A stretch of 64,000 bases of DNA from Prostheceraeus crozeri. Lineage: Eukaryota > Platyhelminthes > Polycladida > Euryleptidae. This document shows, piece by piece, positions 38,550 to 46,118 of the stretch; within the stretch, counting starts at the first letter, position 1; each line of letters starts with the position of its first letter. The stretch covers positions 62,001 through 126,000 of the forward strand of contig CAJQUW010000468.1 in the NCBI GenBank assembly GCA_907163375.1. The letters are read 5' to 3'. Both the position numbers and the translations under genes were made by a program. Under the pieces are notes generated by a model, which was not told the origin of the DNA, searched no databases, and worked only from the letters and a program-made list of their open reading frames with translations.

Positions 38550-39098
38550 GCTTCTATCATCATTTTTATGGATTGTGAGGGTGAACCTGTACAGGAGCTC
38601 AGTGCTATTGCTATGAACAATTGGACATATCAGATTGTTAGTGTCTATCATCAACATGCCAACTGCGATCCCAATGTTGATCAATGGGCGAGAAAACACA
38701 TTCATGGACTTAATCTGAAATATTTGCAAGACTATGGCTTTTCTTGTGACAGTGCTCTTCTTATTGACTTTAAACGATGGTTAGCTGCTTTCAATGTTAT
38801 ACGCATCTTTTGTAATAATCCTGGTAATGAGAGGAAAGTATTTCCCAATCTAATCATTGATGACATTTTGCTCCCGCCTTGGGAAAGTAGAGTGAATCAA
38901 CATTACCATGAAGTCACGAAACGTTTTAAGGATTTGTGTGTTCCTATTATGTCTGTTCGTTGTAGTAGCTACGTTCATAACCAATGCTTCTTTCCTCCTT
39001 ACCTCAACACTGCCAAAGTCCTGTATGGTTATCATTGCTCGCTGTATGATAGTTACCAGCTGTATCTATTTTATCTGTTTCAAACCATTGATTTATAA
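38550..39098 (+). CDS. DEDDh-type 3'-5' exonuclease-like protein
   Basis: Numbered from the ATG at 38,568 (176 residues), motif Exo I is D2-x-E4 (MDCEGEP) and Exo III is H-x4-D (YHCSLYD), the signature of the DEDDh superfamily. HIHGLN after WARK also fits. The hydrophobic strand that should precede D-x-E is encoded just upstream (IIIF), between a splice acceptor (CCGTTTTAG, ending 38,549) and the ATG. If the ATG leader exon at 37,581 is joined here, the protein begins Met-Ala-Ser-Ile. The polymerase has its own exonuclease domain, so this would be a second one, perhaps for end processing or RNA removal. The middle Asp is not assigned. Confidence 0.5.
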   Translation, partial: ASIIIFMDCEGEPVQELSAIAMNNWTYQIVSVYHQHANCDPNVDQWARKHIHGLNLKYLQDYGFSCDSALLIDFKRWLAAFNVIRIFCNNPGNERKVFPNLIIDDILLPPWESRVNQHYHEVTKRFKDLCVPIMSVRCSSYVHNQCFFPPYLNTAKVLYGYHCSLYDSYQLYLFYLFQTIDL

Positions 39099-39182
39099 TG
39101 CATGCTTGTTACCGTTATTCAATAAATGTTACTATGAGAAGAGTTGTTTTCATGCAATAGATGGGTTAGATAAAGGGCGATC

Positions 39183-39591
39183 ATGTCTTTCTCAAACGAC
39201 TGCGGAACATTACATTTTCATAGGCAAAGTTTAAAAGGAGCTGTTCAAGATTATGTGATAAATTTTCATAAAGATGAGACCGACATCAAAGCAGTGGTCG
39301 ATGATGCTAGCACTCTATTTCTAGAGTTAATGAATACATTCTCTGATAGCATTGTCATGGCGCGATTAGTTGCGAAAATTAAGTTTAGTCATTTTGGAAA
39401 GGAAGAGGTGGAAAGTCGCTCTTTCCATTTTGCTTCTTATTCAAAGGAAGTGGTAGATCACCCCGAAGAATTTTTTAAAAGACATGATAAAAATTGCTGA
39501 ACGTCTTAACGCATTTAACCATCATGGTAGCAGTCTAGTGATTGAAGCGATTTCAGATATTCACATTCAACTTTCTATAAAGAAAAATTGA
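39183..39591 (+). pseudogene. Polinton conserved protein of unknown function, frameshifted
   Basis: The first frame (39,183 to about 39,478) contains VVDDASTLFLELMNTFSDS and RLVAKIKFSHFGKEE. It then leaves frame at a T6A4 run (39,471-39,480), and the natural continuation (KIAERLNAFNHHGSSLVIEA) lies in the +1 frame to a TGA at 39,589-39,591. One extra base in the homopolymer explains it, either a mutation or a sequencing error. The two parts together would be about 135 residues. The architecture looks like a DNA-interacting helix-strand protein, but I do not assign a family. Confidence 0.5.
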
Positions 39592-39593
39592 AA

Positions 39594-39917
39594 ATGCAGT
39601 GGTACTTGATTGTAGCACAACTGGTTTTCGAGCTATGCCTGCTCACTCTCGAAGTATATTCCTTCTGTACATGCGTCTATTATTTAGAAAAGGCTAGCAA
39701 ATTCATATCTTCAAAAAGACTTGCTATAGACATCAGTAACGGTGAAACTATGTGTTGTGATGTATGTAAGCGAAAGGATGGAAATGAAAAGCGCATCTTC
39801 AAGAGATGTAAGCATGCTTTTTGTCAACGCTGTTTCATACGTAATTGCATTCAACTTTGCCAATGTAACCACTGTGATATTGCTCATTTCGAGTGTCACT
39901 TATGCCGAAATAGTTAG
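39594..39917 (+). CDS. Membrane-anchored RING-like protein
   Basis: From the ATG at 39,594 the 107-residue protein has an N-terminal hydrophobic segment (WYLIVAQLVFELCLLTLEVY) that could span a membrane. The C-terminal half is cysteine-rich: MCCDVCKRKDG, FKRCKHAFCQRCF, then CQCNHCDIAHFECHLC. The C-x2-C ... C-x-H-x2-C-x2-C ... C-x2-C pattern is RING-type. A membrane-tethered ubiquitin ligase that modifies host proteins would fit, by analogy with viral RING proteins; this is inference. The ATG follows the stop of the preceding gene by two bases. Confidence 0.55.
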   Translation: MQWYLIVAQLVFELCLLTLEVYSFCTCVYYLEKASKFISSKRLAIDISNGETMCCDVCKRKDGNEKRIFKRCKHAFCQRCFIRNCIQLCQCNHCDIAHFECHLCRNS

Positions 39918-39968
39918 TACCTATGCAAATGTGGTAAAGACAGGTTTTAGCAAAGACTAACACGAAAA

Positions 39969-40319
39969 ATGGCGAAACGTAAAAGTCAAAACTCTTCAAA
40001 GTTTTCTTCAGCCATGGAAGCTCTCCGACGAATGAAAGCAAATCAGCGATACAATGCTATACAACATGCTAACGATAAATTCATTCGTGAAATTATTTCT
40101 CATGTGAGGAAGTTGAGGACGAAGAAATTAGCACCAAAACAACGAAAGTTACTTAAGCGATATGCTACAAAATTGCGTTTCATCTCCAATCCTAAAGTCA
40201 CCCTTCAAAGAAAGAGGAAAACTCTAACACAAAAGGGTGGTTTCCTTTCAGCAATACTTCCGATGTTAGCTCCCGTCGTGGGTAACCTATTGGGTAATAT
40301 CTTTGGCTCTAGACGTTAA
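39969..40319 (+). CDS. Basic virion-core-like protein with hydrophobic C-terminus
   Basis: This 116-residue protein is Lys/Arg-rich for its first 90 residues (MAKRKSQNSSKF; RKLRTKKLAPKQRKLLKRY) and ends in a hydrophobic helix-like stretch GGFLSAILPMLAPVVGNLLG. A Gly-Gly-Phe step at KGGFL resembles processing sites used by adenain-type proteases, and the element encodes such a protease. A DNA-condensing or membrane-active minor virion component, comparable in layout to adenoviral core peptides, is plausible. The ATG context AAAATGG is good. Confidence 0.55.
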   Translation: MAKRKSQNSSKFSSAMEALRRMKANQRYNAIQHANDKFIREIISHVRKLRTKKLAPKQRKLLKRYATKLRFISNPKVTLQRKRKTLTQKGGFLSAILPMLAPVVGNLLGNIFGSRR

Positions 40320-40350
40320 TTATGCAAATGTTGAATCTCAAAGTATTAAA

Positions 40351-40966
40351 ATGGATTTCAGACTTCAATGCGATAAAGTTCTGACTGTATCAAGTCCATC
40401 TCATGCAGGTAAAACTTTTCACGCTGAATTTATTGGATAAAAGAAGGGAGTTGTTTAAGGAACCTATCAATCGAGTGATTTGGTGTTATGGTATTTATCA
40501 ACCGTCGCTGTTTCAGGAAATGCAAAGTCGCAACTTTATTTGACATGAAGGAATTATTCCAGTGGATAAACTTCAGTCTAATGATGTTGTTGTATTGGAT
40601 GATTTATTGAAAGAAAGTAAGAATTCAAAAGATGTTACAGATATGTTCACTCGCGCAGCACATCATAAAAAGTGTTTTATCATCTATATCACACAAAATT
40701 TGTTTCCTGATGGAAAAGAAGCTCGTACACGAAACCTGAATACACACTATTATGCTATTTTCAAGAATCCGCGAGATAAAAGTCAATTTGAAATTTTAGC
40801 GCGACAAGTTGCACCCAGAGGATCAAAAGCCTTAATTGAAATTTTTCAAGCAGCTACTGAAAAACCATACGGTTACTTATTCATTGACTTTACGCAAGAG
40901 TGTCCGGAAGAATTTAGATTTCGAAGTGATATTTTGAAAACTCCCATGATTATCTACAAACTATGA
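40351..40966 (+). pseudogene. Packaging ATPase (FtsK/HerA, A32-like), broken
   Basis: The 5' frame (ATG 40,351 to TAA 40,438) encodes the Walker A region SSPSHAGKTFHAEF. The frame then shifts near 40,430 to RELFKEPINRVIWCYGIYQP, meets an in-frame TGA at 40,541-40,543, and continues from 40,544 through DVVVLDDLLKES (Walker B), CFIIYITQNLFP and LNTHYYAIFKNPRD to the end. This order (P-loop, hydrophobic-DD, Q-N before a conserved N) is that of the genome-packaging ATPases of Polintons and related viruses. The Walker A glycine-rich loop is atypical, with Ser in place of the first Gly. Two independent lesions make loss of function likely. Confidence 0.8.
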
Positions 40967-41656
40967 GTTCTTATTCTCGCATGATTGTTATGCCTCAGGA
41001 TGAATATGTACAATTGACTGCCATGCAGCAAGTAAAGCAACCTCTTGCAAATCAAATGTATAGGAAAGAAATAGATTATCAGCAAAATGTTCACATCAAA
41101 GATCCACATCGTGCTGTATTATTACAATCGGAAACTGTTGAGCAATTGAAAAACTTGAAGAATAAGATGCGTGACTCTGTATCGACTGCTACACCTTCAG
41201 CATCTCGCGCACATGCCATATCTCTTTTCAATAGTATTGAACCCCATCTCAATGTAAATGATAGAGGAGAAATCATTACAGATGAAAATAAAGTGATTGA
41301 TGCTTCACGTTATGAAGACTTGATTCAGTATGCGACACGTAGAAAGCGCCGTCAGGGCTATGTTCCACCTGGTTGGTCATACTTTCTTAAACTATTGAAA
41401 AAGCATAATGTACCAAAATTTGCTTTGAACAATGAGACATTGAAAGAACTTGATTCAACAGTGGCTACTGCTCCAATGCTTCAGACGATGAAAATGCCAA
41501 CAAATTGGTTTAAGACGTCACCTCGCTACATCCCCTCCCACATTCACTAAGAAAACAAGAGGAAGAACTCGACGTAGATCTACGCCACCACTAAAACTAG
41601 TAAAAGGAAAACGTAAAACAGCTCCTCCTAGGAAATACATGTTCTCAGACTATTAA
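40963..41656 (+). pseudogene. Polinton virion-module protein with basic tail, frameshifted
   Basis: The ATG overlaps the ATPase stop (ATGA at 40,963). The frame gives 195 residues, polar with a central RYEDLIQYATRRKRRQGYVP and WSYFLKLLKKHNVP. Near 41,522 the natural continuation moves to the +1 frame, where a strongly basic tail (KKTRGRTRRRSTPPLK; PPRKYMFSDY) runs to TAA at 41,654. The protein class is not recognised; basic C-terminus and position between ATPase and integrase suggest a structural or DNA-binding virion component. Confidence 0.5.
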
Positions 41657-41657
41657 T

Positions 41658-41873
41658 ATGAAGCAGATGTGTTGCTTGCCATGTAATGAACCGCCAGAGG
41701 TGAATGTCGTTGTCACTTGCACTTGCTGCGCTAGCTCTCACAATGAAACCCCTATGCAATGTGAACACGATCGCAAAACCGCTAAAGCTAAATGCTGCAG
41801 TTGTTGTAAATGTAGAAAGGCAAGAAAACAAAAAGATGAGAAGGAGGAAAAAGAGTCAGTCGTCATCGACTGA
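41658..41873 (+). CDS. Small cysteine-rich ORF overlapping the integrase start
   Basis: 71 residues with about a dozen cysteines, many in C-C or C-x-C pairs (KQMCCLPCNEPP; CTCCASS; CCSCCKCRKARKQ), then a charged tail. It starts two bases after the preceding stop and overlaps the integrase ATG (41,836) in another frame. Spacing and composition argue for a real small protein, perhaps zinc-binding, but a chance ORF cannot be excluded. Confidence 0.4.
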   Translation: MKQMCCLPCNEPPEVNVVVTCTCCASSHNETPMQCEHDRKTAKAKCCSCCKCRKARKQKDEKEEKESVVID

Positions 41874-42567
41874 ACGTTTGAAGTCAATCTATTATGATGT
41901 AAAACATCCGGCAGGATTTGCATCTATCAAGAAATTATCAAAAGCGAGTGGTCTTCCACAATCACAAGTGAAACGATGGTTAAAGGGTCAGGCTACCTAT
42001 ACACTCCACAAACAAGTGAAAAAGAAGTACCGCACCCGCCATTATATTGTTCATGACATCGATGAACAGTGGCAAGCAGATTTGTGTGATGTTGCCTCCA
42101 TTTCAAAACATAACTCGGGTAATAATTTTATTTTAACCGTCATTGATATTTTCTCGCGTTATGCGTGGGCTCAACCTTTAAAAACTAAAGAAGGGAAAGG
42201 AGTAGCAAAAGCATTTCAAACATTTTTTCGAGGTCGCATTCCAAAAAGAATTCAGAGTGATCAAGGAAAAGAGTTTGAAAATCAGCATGTGAGAAGATTA
42301 TTTGAGAGGCATGACATTGAGTTGTTTAGTGTAAAGAGTGCTTATAAAGCTGCACTCGTTGAACGTTTTAATCGCACATTAAAAAATCGCTTGTGGCGAC
42401 ATTTTACTGCCAACTTGACACAAAATTGGACAAAGGTTCTACAAGATACACTCCATGCCTACAATCACTCTATCCATCGCTCTATTGGACTCAGACCAGT
42501 AGATGTAAATGCTGACAATGTAGATAAAGTGCGCGAATCATTCCAACGTAAACGCATCTTATTCTAA
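41836..42567 (+). CDS. Polinton integrase (retroviral-type, rve)
   Basis: From the ATG at 41,836 (243 residues; an earlier in-frame ATG lies at 41,704). The catalytic triad is D82 (WQADLCDV), D142 (RIQSDQGKEF) and E176 (LVERFNRTL), with 33 residues between the last two. The N-terminus has a helix-turn-helix-like region (IKKLSKASGLPQSQVKRWL). It inserts the element DNA by strand transfer. The protein stops soon after the catalytic core (RPVDVNADNVDKV); Polinton integrases usually carry a further C-terminal DNA-binding or chromo-like domain, which I do not find downstream, so it may be shortened. Otherwise open. Confidence 0.9.
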   Translation: MRRRKKSQSSSTERLKSIYYDVKHPAGFASIKKLSKASGLPQSQVKRWLKGQATYTLHKQVKKKYRTRHYIVHDIDEQWQADLCDVASISKHNSGNNFILTVIDIFSRYAWAQPLKTKEGKGVAKAFQTFFRGRIPKRIQSDQGKEFENQHVRRLFERHDIELFSVKSAYKAALVERFNRTLKNRLWRHFTANLTQNWTKVLQDTLHAYNHSIHRSIGLRPVDVNADNVDKVRESFQRKRILF

Positions 42568-42622
42568 GTGATCGACAGTGATTCATGCAAAGTTTTAACT
42601 AACAATGTTTAGGGTTTGAGCT

Positions 42623-43075
42623 ATGAATCAAACTGCCTCATTTTATTCACGACCCTCCTATGTAAGTGGTGGAGGACAAATTTACATCGGCGCTCGCCGC
42701 CAACGTGGAGGTAGCATACTTGGTGCGCTGAAATCTGTTGTAGCACCTCTCATATCCAATGTCGGAAGATCTTTAAAACGAAATGTTTTAAGTAATGCCG
42801 TTGGCTTTGCTGATGTCGCTAGTGATCTTTCCAGAGGTAGAAGTTTTAAGAGCAGTTTGTTGAATCGTGGGAAGGAACGCGGTTTAAAAACATTGAAGCA
42901 GACCTTTGCTGGTGTTACTCAAGGAAAGAAATCGCCTAAACGAATGAATAAAGGAAGAAGGAAACATCGCGGAGTTGGTAAGGTGCGATCTTCAGTCAAA
43001 AGGCATTCACGCAAACGTCGCAGAGGCTCTAATCATTCATCAGGCGCTAAACGACGACGCTGCCATAACTTCTAA
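42623..43075 (+). CDS. Minor virion protein with amphipathic helix and Arg/Lys tail
   Basis: 150 residues. After a Gly-rich N-terminus (SGGGQIYIGARRQRGG) follows an amphipathic segment (SILGALKSVVAPLISNVGRS), a central SDLSRGRSFKSSL, and a highly basic tail (KRHSRKRRRGSNHS). The RGG-S step could be a protease site, and the layout resembles adenoviral minor proteins that combine a membrane-active helix with a DNA-binding tail. This protein type is recurrent in Polintons just before the capsid gene. The precise homologue is not determined. Confidence 0.6.
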   Translation: MNQTASFYSRPSYVSGGGQIYIGARRQRGGSILGALKSVVAPLISNVGRSLKRNVLSNAVGFADVASDLSRGRSFKSSLLNRGKERGLKTLKQTFAGVTQGKKSPKRMNKGRRKHRGVGKVRSSVKRHSRKRRRGSNHSSGAKRRRCHNF

Positions 43076-43077
43076 TC

Positions 43078-44350
43078 ATGGAGTGTAAAACTTCCGTGTT
43101 TTGTTTGGTTGATCAACAAGCCATACAGACAGATATTCTTAGTTCAAGTATTGTAGATTATCATCCTCGAACAGCTGAGAATGCTGGCCCCATTGAATTT
43201 GTTATTCCTGGTGGTAGTGATGACTACATAGATTTGAGTTATGGTTGATTTGAGGTTTAGAATTCAGCAAGCAGATGGAACTGCTATTGACGATACACAT
43301 AAAGTTGGACTGAACAATTTACCATTGACTACATTACTTCGCGATGTTTCTCTAACGATTGGAGAGCAGCAGGTGGAAGGTGGCCAAAGCGATTATCCCT
43401 ATAAATCATATTTCAATCATGTATCACAGTTTCATCCAGCAGCACAAAAAAGTCATATGGAAGCCATGGGATGGTACAGAGATGAAGCAGGAAAATTTGA
43501 TGCTGAAACAAACAGTGGCTTTGTAAAGCGATCTGCTATGATTAAAGATAGTAAAGTATGTCAGCTATATGGTCCGCTGAATTTAGACTTCTTTAGACAG
43601 TCAAAGTTTTTACTCTGTAATACCAGCATGCGACTCAAGCTGACATTGAATAAGCCTGAATTTGCGCTGAATGCATTTGCTAAAGTTGACAATTTTAGAA
43701 TTCATGTGGAAGATATTGCACTTTACATTCGTCGAGTAGTACCGAATCCAAGTGTCATTAGAGGGCATGCTGAAGGTCTTAACCGCCAAAATGCCATTTA
43801 CCCCGTTCAGCATACAAAGCTTCACACCTTTACAATTCCAAAAGATCAAAAGAGTTTCATGAAAGATAACCTCTTTCCATCGGAAGCACCGAAGCTCCTC
43901 ATGGTGGCAATGGTTGAAAATGATGCATTTAATGGTAATATAAAGAAGAATCCTTTCAATTTTAAACACAATCAGTTAAGTGAAATTGCTTTACGTGTAA
44001 ATGGTGTGAGTCATCCTGGTCCACCCTACAAACCAGATTTTGCTGCGGATCAATTTATGCGCAGTTATGTTGATTTTATGGATGTCTTTGGCTTTTACAA
44101 TACGGATGACACCAACGGACTCACTATGAAAGAGTTTAAGAGTGGATATACTATTTATGCATTTGATTTGACTGCTGACAGCGATATTAGTGCACCCTAT
44201 CGTCAAGCGAACGTGCCTCATAATATTCGTTTGGATTTGACGTTCAAAAGAACACTACCTGAGACGATCAATGTATTAATTTATGCAGTCTTCGATTCAA
44301 ATATTGAAATTACAAAGTATCGTGACGTGATTCTTCAGTATAATCGTTAA
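43078..44350 (+). pseudogene. Capsid protein of the F54H12.2-like Polinton family, likely major capsid, one frameshift
   Basis: The ATG at 43,078 opens a 56-residue frame (VDYHPRTAENAGPIEFVIPG) that ends at TGA 43,246. The rest (43,241-44,350) is in the next frame, from VDLRFRIQQADGT onward. Markers of the family are QSDYPYKSYFNHVS, NPFNFKHNQLSEIALRVNG and the C-terminal ETINVLIYAVFDSNIEI. The protein would be about 425 residues. I read it as a jelly-roll capsid protein, probably the hexon-like major one, from its size, beta-rich pattern and place next to the protease; which Polinton capsid class it is remains uncertain. A single-base indel near 43,240 separates the frames. Confidence 0.6.
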
Positions 44351-44811
44351 TGAGTTGGTTGACTGCTGACGATATTAAAACTAAAGTACACCGTAATGCA
44401 GACGAAGTGACGTTGAAAGCTTTCGATAATGTCTATTCGCTCGATACCTTACCACCTGCAGTAAATCACTATCCCATCTTTATTGTACTAAACACTCATT
44501 CGCAGAATTTAGGCGGTGAGCATTGGAAAGCGATCTTTATTGGAGAAGACCGACGTGGTGAACTATTTGACTCTCGTGCTCAACCTCCAAATATACCAAC
44601 ACAGCAGTGGTTGAGAAAACATACGCGTCAATATCAGCGAAATGAACGCATACTACAACATCCACTTTCATCAACGTGTGGTGCTTTTGTACTGTACTTC
44701 ATCTTAAAACGTTTACATGTATCTCGATTTGTATCTGTTATTCAAAACTTTTCATGTAATCCATCCTCTAATGAAAAAATGATTTGTAAGTTCTATCATG
44801 ATTTGAAATAA
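44350..44811 (+). CDS. Adenain-like cysteine protease
   Basis: 153 residues, starting at an ATG that overlaps the previous stop (TAATG). Catalytic residues can be placed: H58 in GGEHWKAIF, D74 in LFDSRAQ, Q103 in ILQHPLSS and C110 in SSTCGAFVLYF, the H-D/E-Q-C order of the Ulp1/adenain (C5) fold. In adenoviruses and Polintons this enzyme matures virion proteins, here probably the GG-containing proteins at 39,969 and 42,623. The length is close to half-size adenains. Intact. The stop codon TAA is part of the polyadenylation signal AATAAA at 44,807-44,812. Confidence 0.85.
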   Translation: MSWLTADDIKTKVHRNADEVTLKAFDNVYSLDTLPPAVNHYPIFIVLNTHSQNLGGEHWKAIFIGEDRRGELFDSRAQPPNIPTQQWLRKHTRQYQRNERILQHPLSSTCGAFVLYFILKRLHVSRFVSVIQNFSCNPSSNEKMICKFYHDLK

Positions 44812-44842
44812 AAACATCATGTTGGAAAAATTGTTTTTTATT
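44807..44842. terminator. Convergent polyadenylation signals embedding both stop codons
   Basis: AATAAA at 44,807-44,812 serves the plus strand and contains the protease TAA. The complement TTTATT at 44,837-44,842 gives a minus-strand AATAAA that contains the TAA of the TBP-like gene (44,838-44,840). The two transcription units therefore end within about 36 bp. Confidence 0.65.
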
Positions 44843-45383
44843 TTACAATCGTCTGGGTACGTACATACTCGATGAGATAGTCTAGGATCACATTTGCTTG
44901 TACATGAGATTTTAGTCCAGTAATGATCACTTTACTATTATGAAAGATTGCCACATGCACAGGTAACCAACAACTAATGAGAGCTGCAGGAAAAAGTTCG
45001 GGTTCATAACACAAATTGTAACTGCTGGTACGAATCTTCAAAAATGATACACTTTCACTCAATTGAGTAGAGATCACCATATTGTCCACAGTCAGATTCG
45101 ACATCACACACCTCTCCCTCTTCCATATCCGACGTAGTAGTCTTTGTAGCTCTAAGCGCATTGACTGCGCCGATGAATGAGAAAGGGCGCCGAGAATCTG
45201 TACAGTCCCATTTGAGAAGAGTTGAAGATTCCGTGAATTGTTCATCTTCACCACTAACATTTGAGGACGGCCCGGGTAATACTTGCTGTTTGGAAGGTGT
45301 TGGTGTAATGTTGTGAGATCGATTTTGGTGTAGAGTCTGAAGCGACGGAGAATGTTGACGATGGTGTAGCGATAGCGCTTCAT
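44838..45383 (-). CDS. TATA-binding-protein-like protein (two TBP repeats)
   Basis: From the minus-strand ATG at 45,383 the frame encodes 181 residues, the size of a TBP core. Two halves show the TBP repeat pattern: first IVNILRRFRLYTKIDL, PNSKYYPGRPQMLVVK and LQLFSNGTVQILGALS; second MSNLTVDNMVIS, YEPELFPAALISCW and VAIFHNSKVIITGLKS. The YEPELFP motif and the F-x-SGK-x-x-x-TG strand (here HNSKVIITG) are hallmarks of TBP repeat 2; two DNA-intercalating Phe positions of each half are partly kept. It probably binds promoter DNA to direct element transcription. It overlaps the upstream PC4-like frame by about 330 bp. Intact, and conspicuous because TBP is not a standard Polinton gene. Confidence 0.65.
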   Translation of the reverse strand: MKRYRYTIVNILRRFRLYTKIDLTTLHQHLPNSKYYPGRPQMLVVKMNNSRNLQLFSNGTVQILGALSHSSAQSMRLELQRLLRRIWKRERCVMSNLTVDNMVISTQLSESVSFLKIRTSSYNLCYEPELFPAALISCWLPVHVAIFHNSKVIITGLKSHVQANVILDYLIEYVRTQTIVK

Positions 45384-45705
45384 GATGAAAAAATGAGTAA
45401 ATTGAGCGATGTACCTTCCTTTTATACTTTTCCCAACTACCTTGATGAAATGTGAAGTTAGTATGGAGTTGGGAATGATAGAGTTGAATTCGCCGTTTGT
45501 TGACGCACAACCAGATGCGATTTCCAATACGTGAATGTCTTTTCATATAGAAGTATTTCAAATCCTTCATGATATGATGTAGAGATTGAAAATGACGATA
45601 AGATAAAGCAAACTCTCTTCTCACATTTCCAGTTGAATCTTTGAAATAGACGTTTCGATCATGATCCGTTTCAATACGTTGTAGGGAATCTAATTTCCAA
45701 CTCAT
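45055..45705 (-). CDS. PC4-like/transcription-cofactor-like protein with acidic tail, copy 1
   Basis: 216 residues from the minus-strand ATG at 45,705. The N-terminal 105 residues form a domain (DRNVYFKDSTGNVRREFAL, FQSLHHIMKDLKYFY, IWLCVNKRRIQLYH, SWEKYKRKVHRSIYSFF). A beta-rich start followed by a long helix is compatible with the p15/PC4 single-strand-binding fold, though I rate this as a suggestion. The C-terminal part overlaps the TBP-like gene in another frame; it is Ser/Thr-rich and ends acidic (DMEEGEVCDVESD), which would suit an activation tail. A tandem paralogue lies upstream (45,728-46,083). Confidence 0.45.
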   Translation of the reverse strand: MSWKLDSLQRIETDHDRNVYFKDSTGNVRREFALSYRHFQSLHHIMKDLKYFYMKRHSRIGNRIWLCVNKRRIQLYHSQLHTNFTFHQGSWEKYKRKVHRSIYSFFHHEALSLHHRQHSPSLQTLHQNRSHNITPTPSKQQVLPGPSSNVSGEDEQFTESSTLLKWDCTDSRRPFSFIGAVNALRATKTTTSDMEEGEVCDVESDCGQYGDLYSIE

Positions 45706-45727
45706 GGTGCGTGGTAGTCATGTCTGA

Positions 45728-46083
45728 TTAAGATTTGCATAGTAGGGCGATGAACTCACGACGAATAAATGTCATGATGGAGCGATGTATGTATCTTCTA
45801 TACTTCTCCCAATTGTATTTGCGAAATGAGAAACAGTTTGCGGAATGAGAATGGCAGATTTGAATTTCATTTCTGTAATGTTGAAGCCAAACTTGATCAC
45901 CCAAGGAGATGAATCTTAATGTTTCAAAATATTCTAAAACTCTCATGATATCATGAGGTTGACAAATTGTCGCCATGTTAATGTAATACCTCTTGATGCA
46001 TGACCATGAGAATTTTTGAAATGTACGTTTCCATCACGATCAACTCTGATATATTGTAGAGAGTCCAAAATCCAAGTCTTCAT
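45728..46083 (-). pseudogene. PC4-like paralogue, copy 2, frameshifted
   Basis: The ATG at 46,083 opens MKTWILDSLQYIRVDRDGNV, parallel to MSWKLDSLQRIETDHDRNV of copy 1. The frame closes at a TGA near 45,950, and the second half of the domain (IMRVLEYFE, WLQHYRNEIQICHSH, NWEKYRRYIHRSIMTFI) is in another frame to 45,728. It has only the domain and no acidic tail. A tandem duplication followed by decay or a single indel near 45,960 explains it. It is divergent from, and only 35 bp from, the structural gene at 46,119. Confidence 0.6.
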
Positions 46084-46118
46084 GATGTTATGCAAAGCCG
46101 CAGATCAGCAATATCAAA

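Noticed and set aside
39471-39480. Programmed -1 ribosomal frameshift at T6A4
   Set aside because: The required shift is +1, and the zero frame does not place a canonical X-XXY-YYZ heptamer; an indel is simpler.
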